In this document: one piece after another, positions 17,284-26,528 of the stretch
How positions within the stretch are numbered: position 1 is the first letter of the stretch
Layout: each line of letters opens with the position of its first letter
Origin: Haloglomus irregulare
GTDB taxonomy: Archaea > Halobacteriota > Halobacteria > Halobacteriales > Haloarculaceae
Length of the DNA: 64,000 bases
Direction of reading: 5' to 3'
Assembly: GCF_007421925.1 (NCBI RefSeq)
Contig: NZ_QMDX01000005.1
Span: 210,729 to 274,728 of the forward strand
The notes under the pieces: model-generated
What the model saw: only the letters and a program-made list of their open reading frames with translations
Databases searched by the model: none
What the model was told of the DNA's origin: nothing
Position numbers and translations under genes: made by a program

Positions 17284-18612
17284 ATGGGAACGCTCCTGCT
17301 GACCGTGGACGCCCTGCGCGCGTCTCACCTGGGGCAGTTCGGCTATCATCGTGACACGATGCCTGCCCTGGACCGAATCGCCACCGACGGCACCGTGTTC
17401 ACGAACGCGTACGCGAACGCCCCATACACGCGCCTCTCGATTCCGTCCTTCCACACCTCCCGGTATCGTGGGCACGAACTCATCGGGGACACCCCGACGA
17501 TCGCGTCCGTTCTGAGCGAGGCGGGCATCCACACGGCTTGTCTCGGAACTCTGACCGGGTTCAAGGACTCCGAGGGGGAACTGGTGTTCGACGAGTACCG
17601 GGACCTGGGCCGTGATGAGTTCTACGACCGGGCGAACCAGTCACCGGTCTTGGACGCGACGAAACGGGCCGTCAAGCCGCTCCTCGAACGGGTTCGCCCG
17701 GCATACCGGCTGGCGGAATCAGTGTACGGCAGCCTGTTCTCGACGCACGAATTCAAAAGCTACACCGACGCGGGCGAGATGACCGATGCGGTCATCGAAT
17801 GGCTATCCGACCCCCCGGATGAGTTCTTCCTGTGGGTCCACTACATGGAGGGCCACCGGCCATACGGCGTCCACAACGACGACCCGGCGTATCTGGGTGA
17901 GTAGCCGTCCGAGAAGGAGATCAAGCATCTCATGGAGACTGCGGGGACGGAGCCCGGAGCGGTGACGATGCGGGAGAACGAACTCATCAGAGACCTCTAC
18001 GACTCGGACCTCCGGTACTGTTCGGACCATCTCGACCGTCTCTTCGATTTCATGCAACGGGAGGGGCTCTGGAACGGGACGGAGCTGTATCTCACCAGCG
18101 ATCACGGCGAGGAGTTCTACGACCACGGGATGTACTACCACCGCAACGTACCGTACGACGAACTGCTCAACGTCCCGCTGTTCGTGAAGCGGGACACGGC
18201 AGACCCGGACCACGTCGAGGAGTCGCGGGAACTGCTCGACCTGGCGCCGACCATCTGTGCCGACCACGGGGTCGACGTGGATGGGCTCCCGTTCAGGGGG
18301 CGGAACCTGTTCGATGGTGAGAGCCGAGAGGTGATCGCCACGGGGTCGGCCGCCATCGACGACGCCGCCGTCGTCGCCGGACGGTGGGACGGATGGAAGT
18401 ACATCTACGACGGTGGCGACGTCAGACTCTACGACCTCGAGGCGGACCCGGAGGAACGTGTCTCGGTCGCCGATGCGAACCCCGAAACCGTTCGCTCGTT
18501 CGAGGCCACGATTCCCGACGGCCTCTTCGACCTGGAGTCGCCCGGGACGCGGACGCCCGACGACGACGTCGACGAGGAGCGACTGGCCGCACTCGGTTAC
18601 ATGGAGGTCTGA
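17284..18612 (+). pseudogene. alkaline phosphatase/sulfatase-superfamily protein interrupted by in-frame TAG
   Basis: One reading frame of 442 codons broken by a TAG at 17902-17904. Upstream part: first metal-site Asp in LLTVDALRASH and the APYTRLSIPS nucleophile region. Downstream part: PSEKEIKHLMETAGT, then LTSDHGEEFYDHG (metal-site Asp-His) and C-terminal ALGYMEV. Frame, codon usage and similarity all continue through the stop, so it is a single base change (for example from GAG, CAG, AAG or TGG) or an assembly error. Without readthrough, two fragments result (206 and about 226 residues, the second from ATG 17932), neither with a full active site. It sits in the glycan island and is followed directly by another family member. 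Confidence 0.85.
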
Positions 18613-18614
18613 CG

Positions 18615-19562
18615 ATGGGAATCACGGACAGCCTTCGGTACGTGTACGGTGAGTTGGCGGCCAACTACGGCGACTCCTGGTGGTGGCGCAAGCGCATCGC
18701 TGCACGAATCCTCAAGCCCATTCACGCTCGCTACCCGGGATTCGACGACGCGATGCACGTGATGGACGAAGACTGGGACACGCTCATCCTCCTCGATGCC
18801 TGCCGCGCGGACCTGTTCGAGGAGGTTGCTGACCGGGAACGGTTCGACCAGTACCGCCGTGCGACGAGTCTCGGGAGCGCGACCGCCGAGTGGACAAAGC
18901 GGAACTTCGCCGACGGCGAGTTCGGCGACACCGTCTACATTGCGAGCAACCCCCACACCAGCAAGTTTGCCGGCGACTCCTTCCACGAACTGGTTGAGGT
19001 GTGGCAGGACGCGTTCGACGAGGAGCAACGGACCGTCCTCCCCGGGCCGGTCACCGAAGCGGCGCTCGACGCTCATGAGCGCCACCCGGACAAGCGGCTC
19101 ATAGTCCACTACATGCAGCCTCACCGCCCGTTCGTCGAGGCCGATGATCTCCAGTTCGAGGGCTGGCACCCGAAGTGGCATTATGAGCGCAAGGAGATAG
19201 CCGGGATCAGACACCCGTTCCACGCCCTCGAAGCCGGATTGACCGGCCGAGAGGCGGTCTGGAACGCGTACGCGGACAACCTCTCGCTCGTCCTGGACGA
19301 CGCGCTGGACCTCGTCCGGCGACTGGATGGTCGGAGCGTCCTCACCTCGGACCACGGTAACATGCTCGGCGGGCGGGCGTTCCCGGTTCCGGTCCGGATG
19401 TACGCCCACCCCCGGGGAGTCCGGTCGCCGGAACTGGTCCGGGTCCCCTGGGCGGTGGTGGACGGCGAGCGACGGACGATCGTCGACGAGGGGACGAACG
19501 CGGCCGAACCGGCGGACCAGGGTGCGATGGCCGACCGGCTAGAGGCGCTGGGGTACGTCTGA
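18615..19562 (+). CDS. alkaline phosphatase/sulfatase-superfamily protein
   Basis: 315 residues; begins two bases after the preceding sulfatase stop, so the two are co-transcribed. The N-terminal TLILLDACRADLF supplies the first metal-site Asp and LTSDHGN the second Asp-His pair. The mid segment IVHYMQPHRPF is typical of haloarchaeal sulfatase-like proteins. The expected nucleophile region is shortened (RRATSLGSATAEWTK), so the nucleophile is probably Ser or Thr and not formylglycine. It ends in LEALGYV. Likely acts on a sulfated or phosphorylated surface glycan; no signal peptide is visible. Confidence 0.82.
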   Translation: MGITDSLRYVYGELAANYGDSWWWRKRIAARILKPIHARYPGFDDAMHVMDEDWDTLILLDACRADLFEEVADRERFDQYRRATSLGSATAEWTKRNFADGEFGDTVYIASNPHTSKFAGDSFHELVEVWQDAFDEEQRTVLPGPVTEAALDAHERHPDKRLIVHYMQPHRPFVEADDLQFEGWHPKWHYERKEIAGIRHPFHALEAGLTGREAVWNAYADNLSLVLDDALDLVRRLDGRSVLTSDHGNMLGGRAFPVPVRMYAHPRGVRSPELVRVPWAVVDGERRTIVDEGTNAAEPADQGAMADRLEALGYV

Positions 19563-19582
19563 GTGGACCGCCGTCCCGTGGG

Positions 19583-21001
19583 TCAGCCACCGGCTGCCGA
19601 CCGGACGAGGTTCTCGAACTTCCCGCGGACCCGTGGCGAGACGCCGAGCAGACAGACCGCGTACACCGCCACGCCGAACAACACCAGTCCGACGGTCGCG
19701 GACTGCGAGCCCGGCACGACCCGGCGAAGCAGGAGCACGGATCCGGCCATCACGCCGCTCGCGACGACCTGCCGACCGAACTCCCCGAACGGCAGGTCGG
19801 GGGAACCGATGACCGCGACGAGTCCCCAGTACGAGAGAACGGCGGTCACGCCCGCCGAGAGGAGCGTGGCCACCGCGGCCCCGAGCCAGCCGAACGCGGC
19901 GGCCAGGGCCACGTTCAGCACGAGATTGAGTCCGACGAACGCGAGGTTGATGCGGAACGCGATGTCGGGACGGTCGACCGCGTTCACCGCGTTGAGGAAC
20001 TGCTCGCCGTAGACCGCGAGGAGCCGTGCTACGATCAGCAGGACGAGCACCCCGACCCCCTGCGTGAACTCCGGGCCGTAGATCCGGAGGACCCGCCGTC
20101 CCAGGACAGCCGCACCGAACAGGCCCGGAATCATGAACACCCCGGCGAACACCAGCCCCTCGTTGAGGTAGTGGTGGACGCGCTCCCGGCCGTCCTCCCG
20201 CCCGCTCAGTTCGCTCATCTCCGGGAACAGAGTGGTCTGGACGGAGACTGCGACGAGGGCGAACAGCGACGCGAGGTTCCAGGACACCTCGTAGACGCCG
20301 ATGAGCGTCGGCGAGACGAAGGCCGCGAGGACGATCGTGTCCATCCAGCCGAACGCCCGTGTCTTCAGCTTCCCCAACCAGGCGTATCGGGCGTATGAGA
20401 GGAGGTCCCGACCGCGCTCGCGGCTCGGTCGACCGAGAGCGGCCGTCGACAGCACGGTTCCAACGACGACCGCCAGCAGGGTCGCGACCACGTGACCGGC
20501 GACCAGCGCGGCGACCCCGAACCCCGCGACGACGGCCCCGATGTGGATGCCCGATCGGGCCACCCGCTCTATGGCCTTGATCCCACCCGATGAGCTTACC
20601 CGCTTCTCGCCGTTCAGCACCGCTACGACCGTCACGAGGCCGATGTTGCTGACGACGAGAGCGGCGACCAGTCCGCCGACGGACGCACCGATGTACGACA
20701 CGACGAACGGCCGGGCCGCCAGGAGCACGACCGCGATGACGGCCGCGAGGATGCCGTTCGTCAGGAGGGCCGTCGCGACGACGCCCCGCGAATCGCCCGC
20801 CTCGCTGAGCCGCTTGGTCAGCGCATCGCCGATACCCGTGCTGGGGACGTTCAGCCAGAACGTCAGAGCGACGGCGACCGCGTACACCCCGAGCACGTCC
20901 GCCCCGCCGAGCCTGGCGATGGCGAACGTGGCGGCGAACCCGGAAACCGAGACGACGACCTGCGAGAGGAAATGCAGGAAGGCGGTGCGACCCAGCCGCA
21001 T
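19583..21001 (-). CDS. polysaccharide/oligosaccharide flippase (MOP superfamily, Wzx/AglR-like)
   Basis: 472-residue integral membrane protein with about 12-14 hydrophobic helices over its whole length; the N-terminus MRLGRTAFLHFLSQVVV is typical of RfbX/Wzx-type lipid-linked oligosaccharide flippases. It would move a dolichol-linked glycan across the membrane to the outer face. Its ATG at 21001 is one base beyond the stop codon of the upstream leftward sulfatase gene (21003-22409), so the two are co-translated. Convergent with 18615-19562. The pairing supports a dedicated surface-glycan pathway. Confidence 0.9.
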   Translation of the reverse strand: MRLGRTAFLHFLSQVVVSVSGFAATFAIARLGGADVLGVYAVAVALTFWLNVPSTGIGDALTKRLSEAGDSRGVVATALLTNGILAAVIAVVLLAARPFVVSYIGASVGGLVAALVVSNIGLVTVVAVLNGEKRVSSSGGIKAIERVARSGIHIGAVVAGFGVAALVAGHVVATLLAVVVGTVLSTAALGRPSRERGRDLLSYARYAWLGKLKTRAFGWMDTIVLAAFVSPTLIGVYEVSWNLASLFALVAVSVQTTLFPEMSELSGREDGRERVHHYLNEGLVFAGVFMIPGLFGAAVLGRRVLRIYGPEFTQGVGVLVLLIVARLLAVYGEQFLNAVNAVDRPDIAFRINLAFVGLNLVLNVALAAAFGWLGAAVATLLSAGVTAVLSYWGLVAVIGSPDLPFGEFGRQVVASGVMAGSVLLLRRVVPGSQSATVGLVLFGVAVYAVCLLGVSPRVRGKFENLVRSAAGG

Positions 21002-21002
21002 C

Positions 21003-22409
21003 TCACTCGACGTAGCCGAGGTCGGACAGTTGTCGGCGCATCGCGTCATCGAACTCCGCGTCACGGCCCTCGCCGACTGGCGCGCCCTCGGTTGCGAGCC
21101 ACTCGTCCAGCCGCTCGTCGAGTTCGGCCGCCAGCTCCGGCTCCGAATCGCTCACGTCCGTCGTCTCGTCTGGGAGCCTTAGCAGCTCCGCCCGGTCGTC
21201 GCTACGCTGGTACCGATGGGTCTCCGTGCGGAGACCGGTCAGCAGCCCCGCATGGAACCGCGAGGTCTCGAAGGATGGGTCGTGTTCGAGGTATAGCTCG
21301 AAATCGGTCGGGGAGCGTTGGCTGATGGCGAACTCGCGGCGCTCCGTCCGAAGGTCGACACCCTGGATGCCGTCGGTGTCGGCCTCGCCCGCCTCCAGAA
21401 GCGTCCGCATCAGATCCGTGTGCTGGACGATGTCGTCGTTCGCGGGGGCGAGGCCGTCCCCGTCGGTGAGACCGTCGAGTCCCGTCGCGACGAGTGGGAC
21501 GTTCACGAGCGCGTCGTCAACGACGAGATTGTGCGCCAGAAGCCCGCGGTCACCGAGCATCTCCCCGTGGTCTGCGGTGACGAGAAAGAGCGTCTCCCGG
21601 TCGGTATCCAGCCCACGCACCCGGTCGTGGAGCCGACCGATGCACTCGTCGGTATAGGCCACCTCCGCGTCGTACATCGCGAGCAGCGCCTCGCGCTCGC
21701 GCTCGGTCAGAGGGTCGCCACTGGCGACGCGGGCGTGCATGTCCCGGTGGGCCTCCATCGCGATGTCGATCGCCTCCTCGACCGTTGCGTCGATCTCGTC
21801 GGCGTAGCGGCTCTGCCAGGGCAGCGGCGGCACGAACGGTCGGTGGGGCTCGTTGTAGTGGAGGTAACAGAAGAACGGCTCCTCGCCCGCGAGGTCGTCC
21901 AGCCACCGCTTCGCGATGTCGTTCATCAGGAACGGGGTGGCGTGTTTCGCCGTCTCGGTGGTGAAGCCGGCGGAGTGGCGGCGGATGTTGAGGAGGTACT
22001 TCGCGAGGGTCCGCGGTCCCGCGGCCGGGAGCACCGTTGAGGCGGCGAGCCAGCTGAACCGGTCGAAGCCGCGGTCCATTCCGGTGGCCCCGCTCAGGTG
22101 GCCGTTCCGGGACAGACACGCCGTTCGGTAGCCGGAATCGCTGAACCGCTCGGCGACCGTCGGCAGTTCAGAGGGGACCGACTCCCCGTCGATGCCCACG
22201 GTGTTGTGTGAGGGATAGGTCCCGGTCAGGATGCTGGCGCTGGACGGAAGGGTCCAGATGCCGGCCGCGATACAGGTCGAGAACGACCGGCCCACCTCGG
22301 CCATGCGCTGGAGGCGCGGCGTCGTGTCCCGGTGGTGGCCGCCCATCGTCGTCCGGTTCTGACGGACGCTGTCGAGCGTGACCCAGACGATGTTCGGCCG
22401 ACTGTCCAT
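21003..22409 (-). CDS. sulfatase-like hydrolase/transferase
   Basis: 468 residues. Active-site elements: NIVWVTLDSVRQNRTTMGG (metal-site Asp 13), GIWTLPSSASILTG (nucleophile region with Ser-Ser rather than Cys/Ser-X-P-X-R), LHYNEPHRPF, and VTADHGEMLGDRG. This is the arylsulfatase/phosphoglycerol-transferase type of the alkaline phosphatase superfamily. C-terminus LSDLGYVE. Transcribed leftwards just ahead of the flippase, and divergent from 22526 across a 116-base gap. Confidence 0.88.
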   Translation of the reverse strand: MDSRPNIVWVTLDSVRQNRTTMGGHHRDTTPRLQRMAEVGRSFSTCIAAGIWTLPSSASILTGTYPSHNTVGIDGESVPSELPTVAERFSDSGYRTACLSRNGHLSGATGMDRGFDRFSWLAASTVLPAAGPRTLAKYLLNIRRHSAGFTTETAKHATPFLMNDIAKRWLDDLAGEEPFFCYLHYNEPHRPFVPPLPWQSRYADEIDATVEEAIDIAMEAHRDMHARVASGDPLTEREREALLAMYDAEVAYTDECIGRLHDRVRGLDTDRETLFLVTADHGEMLGDRGLLAHNLVVDDALVNVPLVATGLDGLTDGDGLAPANDDIVQHTDLMRTLLEAGEADTDGIQGVDLRTERREFAISQRSPTDFELYLEHDPSFETSRFHAGLLTGLRTETHRYQRSDDRAELLRLPDETTDVSDSEPELAAELDERLDEWLATEGAPVGEGRDAEFDDAMRRQLSDLGYVE

Positions 22410-22525
22410 GAACGGCGTTCTGGGCCGGGACTACCAAACCTTTCCATCTGGCCGGGCGAGTGCCGCACACGCCTCGGCGGGCGGGTGCCGTCAGAGTCTT
22501 GCCCGACGACACCGCAGTCGAAGCC

Positions 22526-23509
22526 ATGACGCTCGTCGTCCTCGGGCTCGACGCGCTCGACCCCGACCTCGTCGATCCCGACGAGCACCCCAACCTCGCA
22601 CTGGACGCCAGCCGCGCCATCGACACCATCGACAGTGTGGCGGGCGAGCCGAGCACGCACGAACTGTGGCCGACGATCATCACCGGCCTTCGACCGCCGG
22701 AGCACGGCCTCGAACTCGCGGACGGGGTGGCGTGGGGGAACCCGCTACTGGAGTTCGGGAGCGACGTGGCGGATCGGGCCCTGCCCGACGGCTTCCAGAG
22801 TCGTATCGGTGCTTGGCTCCTCACGAACACCGGGACCGACGCCTTCCGCACGCCGGCGACGTACTACGCCGAGAACGACCTCCCGACGGTGTTCGACGGG
22901 CGCGACGCGCTCACGGTCGGCGTCCCCAACTACGTGACCGACCCGGACAGCGAGGACCGTGAGCACCAGCTCCGGCGCAACCTCGGCGACCTGTTCGAAC
23001 GCGACCCCGACGCCGTCGGCGGGCACGTCTCCTCGGCCCCCCGTGAGTTCTACGAACAGTGCCTGGAGATGCTGATGATACGCGTCGCCCGCACGCGGCG
23101 AGGGCTCCGGAGCGGCGAGTACGAACTGGTGTTCGGCTACACCAGCGGGCTGGACCTCGTCGGGCACGTCGCGTACGAAGAGCCCCGCCTGCAGGAGCGC
23201 TCGTACGAGGAGGCCGACGCGTTCGTTGGTGAATTGCGCGCCGACCTCGGCGCGGACGACGAACTCCTTCTCGTCTCCGACCACGGCCTTCAGGACGGCG
23301 TCCATACCCACGAGGCGATGGTCGCCGGGACGAGCGATCGCTTAGTCGCCGACATCGGCTCGGTGACGGGCGTGCGCGCCGCCATCGAGGCGGAACTGGA
23401 CGAGCACGATCACACACCCACGGACCCGTGGACCGGCTCGGAGGTGAGCGGGCGCGGCGAGCAGTCCGACGTCGTCAGAGAGCAGCTAGAGGACCTCGGC
23501 TACATGTGA
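22526..23509 (+). CDS. alkaline phosphatase-superfamily (nucleotide pyrophosphatase/phosphodiesterase-like) protein
   Basis: 327 residues. LVVLGLDALDPDLV carries the first metal-site Asp, THELWPTIITGL the Thr nucleophile region as in nucleotide pyrophosphatase/phosphodiesterase members, GLDLVGHVAYEEP the Asp/His metal ligands, and LLVSDHGLQDGVHTHE the second Asp-His set. It is thus closer to phosphodiesterases than to arylsulfatases. C-terminus LEDLGYM. I chose ATG 22526 over an earlier in-frame start because the core strand starts directly after it. Probably hydrolyses or transfers a phosphodiester on a surface glycan or lipid. Confidence 0.85.
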   Translation: MTLVVLGLDALDPDLVDPDEHPNLALDASRAIDTIDSVAGEPSTHELWPTIITGLRPPEHGLELADGVAWGNPLLEFGSDVADRALPDGFQSRIGAWLLTNTGTDAFRTPATYYAENDLPTVFDGRDALTVGVPNYVTDPDSEDREHQLRRNLGDLFERDPDAVGGHVSSAPREFYEQCLEMLMIRVARTRRGLRSGEYELVFGYTSGLDLVGHVAYEEPRLQERSYEEADAFVGELRADLGADDELLLVSDHGLQDGVHTHEAMVAGTSDRLVADIGSVTGVRAAIEAELDEHDHTPTDPWTGSEVSGRGEQSDVVREQLEDLGYM

Positions 23510-23521
23510 ACCGCTGTGTCA

Positions 23522-24979
23522 CTACGCATAGCCCAGGTCCTCCAGCCGATCGGCGACCGCGGTCGAGACCTCGCCGCTCGTCTCGCCGACGCCTGCGTCG
23601 GTCAGAGACTCGACGGTCTCGGCGGCCTCGGCGGATTCAGCCTCTATCGCGTACGCAGTGTGGGCGTCACGGACGAGTTGCGTCGTCCACGAGTCGCTGA
23701 CGCGGCTCGTCTTCCGGACGACCCCCGGTTCCTCGGCCGCGCGGTAGATAGCGTCGCCGCCGGCCTCGTGTGGGCCGACATCGTCGACGTACTCGGTAGC
23801 GGCGTTCCGCATGGGGCCGTCGAGGCCCGTCGTCGCGGCGAGCACCGGCCCGTCGGGAACGAACGACGCTACCTCGCCGTCGCCCACGCCGGATACCACC
23901 TCAGGGAACCGCGTCAACGTCGCCGGGGCCGTCTCCCGGGATGTCGCCGGTTCGACGCCGTCCGGGTAGCGGACCACCAACGGGACGTGGAGTAGGGGTT
24001 CGGCGAGTCCCCCGTTCCCGTGCCCGACGGCGCGGTGTCCTGACCGCGTAGGGTCGGGCTCCCCGAACCCCTCGCCGTGGTCACTCGTGACGACCACCAG
24101 CGTCTCGTCAAGCACCTCCCGCTCGTCGAGTGCATCAAGAAGGCCCCCGACGGCGGTGTCAGCCTGCCGAATCGCCCCGTCGTATAATGCTTCCAGCGCG
24201 CGACGTTGCCACCAGGGGCGTTGTCCCCCGACGAACTCCCAGGCGTGACTGTCGATGTCGGACTGGAGTGCCCGGAGGCGGTCACCCCCCCAGCGGTCGA
24301 ACTCCGGACGTGGTTCGTACGGGTGGTGTGCGTCCATCAGATTCACACACGCCGCCCACGGGCCGTTCTGCGCGGCCGTCCACCTCAGAACGCGGTCGAC
24401 GTAGCGGTCACCGCTCGTGCCGGGCTGGAGGCTCAACGGAAGGCGCTCCGCGACCACAGGGAGGTCACGCTCCAGTTTCTCGAACGCACCGTTCACCAGT
24501 CCCCGGATCGGCTGGTCGCCAGCCAGGCAGTGCTGAACGTACGCGAGAAACGAGCTGGTGCCGTGCTGGCGGACGAACTCGCGTGGGTCACCTGCCGAGG
24601 GGTACGGGAGGTCGATACGGCCAGCGACCGTTTCGAAGGCGTCCCGGAGTCCGACGTCCACCTCAGTAAGGTACGGGTTCGAGGAGAAGACGCCCGTATC
24701 GTAGCCGCCCTCGGCCAGCGTCTCCCACACGGTGTGGCCCTGCTGGAGTCGCTGTCCGCGGCCCGTGACGCCGTGCTCTCGGACGTGGTAGCCCGTGAAC
24801 ATCGAAACGTGGCTCGGGAGGCTCCACGTCCCCGGTGCCCGGGCGTTCATATAGCGGACGGATCGCTCACGCCCGGCGAACGCGTCGAGACACGGGGTCG
24901 TCGGTTCGGCGTGCCCCAGGTGACCGACATTCCTCGCCCGGACACTGTCGAGAACCACCAGCAGGACGTTGGGCTGCAC
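23522..24979 (-). CDS. sulfatase-like hydrolase/transferase
   Basis: 485 residues from a GTG at 24979. A TATA-like AAATATG about 25 bases upstream supports this leaderless start over the far-upstream ATG at 25141, which would add an Arg/Pro-rich, non-conserved head. Motifs: NVLLVVLDSVRARNVGHLG (metal-site Asp), APGTWSLPSHVSMFTG (nucleophile region, Ser in place of formylglycine Cys), NLMDAHHPYEP, VTSDHGEGFGEP, and GHGNGG. C-terminus LEDLGYA. Convergent with 22526-23509 and divergent from the glycosyltransferase at 25084. Confidence 0.88.
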   Translation of the reverse strand: MQPNVLLVVLDSVRARNVGHLGHAEPTTPCLDAFAGRERSVRYMNARAPGTWSLPSHVSMFTGYHVREHGVTGRGQRLQQGHTVWETLAEGGYDTGVFSSNPYLTEVDVGLRDAFETVAGRIDLPYPSAGDPREFVRQHGTSSFLAYVQHCLAGDQPIRGLVNGAFEKLERDLPVVAERLPLSLQPGTSGDRYVDRVLRWTAAQNGPWAACVNLMDAHHPYEPRPEFDRWGGDRLRALQSDIDSHAWEFVGGQRPWWQRRALEALYDGAIRQADTAVGGLLDALDEREVLDETLVVVTSDHGEGFGEPDPTRSGHRAVGHGNGGLAEPLLHVPLVVRYPDGVEPATSRETAPATLTRFPEVVSGVGDGEVASFVPDGPVLAATTGLDGPMRNAATEYVDDVGPHEAGGDAIYRAAEEPGVVRKTSRVSDSWTTQLVRDAHTAYAIEAESAEAAETVESLTDAGVGETSGEVSTAVADRLEDLGYA

Positions 24980-25083
24980 AGCCGTAGTCCGCCGACGCGG
25001 CACATATTTCCTGCTATCTCCTGTATCACCCGAACGTCCGCCGTCCGGAACCGGCTTGTAGCCGGGGGCTGTCCGGTCACGGC

Positions 25084-25989
25084 ATGAGGGACGTGGCGCT
25101 CGCGACGAAGGTGTTCTCACGGGCCGAGAAGCTCGGAGCACTCCTCAAGTCAGCCGGTGACGCCGAACTGGACGCGGTGTACGTCGCCGACGACGGCGAG
25201 GCGAGCGACCGCAAGGACGAACTGTACGCCGCGGAGTACCCCTTCGACCTGACCGTTCTCGACCTCGAGTACGACGCCGGCCTCGGGCGTGGCCGGAACG
25301 CTATCGTCGAGGTCAGCGACGAACCGTACCTCCTTTTTGTCGATAGCGACCACCGCGTTCCGGGGAACATCGACACCCTGGTCGCCCAGGCCGAAGCCCG
25401 GCCGGACCTCGGGGGTATCAGCGGCCTCCTTTACGAGGACGAGAAGATACGAGGGACCTGTCACGACCTCCACGAGCGTGGCGACTTGCTCGTGCGGGAC
25501 GTTCGCGAGGACAAGCCAGTGGAGATGGTGGCAGGGGCCCCGCTGGTGGAGTTCGAGTTCCTCCCGAACGTCGTTCTCCTGCGCCGCGAGTGTCTGAGTG
25601 AGCAGGCCTGGGACGATGAGTACGTCATCGGCAAGGAACATCTGGACTTCTACGTGGCACACGCCGAGCGGACCGACTGGCGGTTCGCCGTCTCGCCGAC
25701 GGTCCTGTTCGACCACCGACCTGGCGGCGACGAGGGGTACGTCTCCAACCGCGAGAGCGCGGCGAAACTGGCGCACAGCAAACGCTACTTCCTCAAGAAG
25801 TGGGGCTACCGACAGATACTGCTCGGGCAGACCGACTGGACGGACGCGACACACCGGCAGGGGACGATCGGCCAGCTCGTCGAGTGGGGCCTCAAGCGAG
25901 CCCTCCTCTCGCTCCCGTCCGCGGTCCAGGCGTGGGTCATGAACAGGCGCGACGCCATGCGACGGCGCCGAAGCCGGCCGCCACTGTGA
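25084..25989 (+). CDS. GT2-family glycosyltransferase
   Basis: 301 residues, GT-A fold. The nucleotide-sugar region is VYVADDGEASD and the DxD-type motif is LLFVDSDHRV near residue 82-91; RNAIVEVSDEPYLL precedes it as in family 2. The C-terminal half has an Arg-rich tail that may bind the membrane surface. Last gene of the glycan island, divergent from the sulfatase at 24979 with a shared 104-base promoter region. Sugar and acceptor unknown. Confidence 0.85.
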   Translation: MRDVALATKVFSRAEKLGALLKSAGDAELDAVYVADDGEASDRKDELYAAEYPFDLTVLDLEYDAGLGRGRNAIVEVSDEPYLLFVDSDHRVPGNIDTLVAQAEARPDLGGISGLLYEDEKIRGTCHDLHERGDLLVRDVREDKPVEMVAGAPLVEFEFLPNVVLLRRECLSEQAWDDEYVIGKEHLDFYVAHAERTDWRFAVSPTVLFDHRPGGDEGYVSNRESAAKLAHSKRYFLKKWGYRQILLGQTDWTDATHRQGTIGQLVEWGLKRALLSLPSAVQAWVMNRRDAMRRRRSRPPL

Positions 25990-26078
25990 TCCGAGCAGCG
26001 ACGAACACCCCTCGGTGGCCCTCTGACGGGACGGCCCGGCGTGGGAGTCAAGACGGATGACTGATTAGCTCCGCTCGT

Positions 26079-26234
26079 ATGCCCGACGTCGAACTCTCCG
26101 AGGGGACCGTTGAGCGGCTCGACGCACTGAAAATCGACGACGAGAGCTACGACGAGGTGGTTACCGGACTGATCAACATCTACGAGGCCGAGGAACTGAC
26201 CATCTCCTACGGCAGCGGCGGCGGGAACATCTGA
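26079..26234 (+). CDS. 51-residue small haloarchaeal protein (DUF7557-like)
   Basis: A short gene: 51 codons, ATG 26079, TGA 26232-26234. The sequence is very acidic with a helix pattern LSEGTVERLDALKIDDESY and LINIYEAEEL. It resembles the small haloarchaeal DUF7557 proteins, which look like one half of a toxin-antitoxin or regulatory pair, although no partner is visible here. An AT-rich CTGATTAG lies about 20 bases upstream. Family name from memory, so moderately sure; that it is coding is supported by strong codon bias. Confidence 0.65.
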   Translation: MPDVELSEGTVERLDALKIDDESYDEVVTGLINIYEAEELTISYGSGGGNI

Positions 26235-26297
26235 ACCGGCCGAACGGGTTCGACGTGTCGTTTCCCTTTCCTGGCCGGAAGACGTACACTGGCGTCT

Positions 26298-26528
26298 ATG
26301 CCCCGAACAGCCACCGTAGAGACCGAACGCGAGGTGCGACCGGAAACGTCGGTGGTCGGTTGACTCATCGCTGCCGGGTCGCTGCTGCTCCTGCTGCCGG
26401 TGTTACCCATCCTGGTAGTCCCGTGGCTGTCCGAGGTGTGCCACGGCGCCGACGACGAGCGCCGGCCCGGGCGCGGCCGGTCGGGGCGGAACCGTGGCGG
26501 CAGGGTGTGGTCGTCGCAGACCTACTGA
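26298..26528 (+). pseudogene. small membrane protein interrupted by in-frame TGA
   Basis: A 76-codon frame from ATG 26298 to TGA 26526-26528 that is broken by TGA at 26361-26363. Before the stop: a 21-residue charged head ending in VVG. After it, directly in frame: LIAAGSLLLLLPVLPILVV, a clear membrane helix, then an Arg/Gly-rich tail. The simplest reading is a TGG-to-TGA change turning a small one-helix membrane protein into a broken gene. Haloarchaea are not known to use selenocysteine, so recoding is unlikely. It could also be chance hydrophobicity. Confidence 0.4.

Noticed and set aside
17902..17904. TAG as an encoded pyrrolysine codon
   Set aside because: No pylS, pylT or pylBCD in the window and no other in-frame TAG use; a nonsense change or base error is simpler. 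Kept as a check, not as a claim.
26361..26363. TGA as selenocysteine
   Set aside because: Selenocysteine is not known in haloarchaea and the protein is not redox-like.
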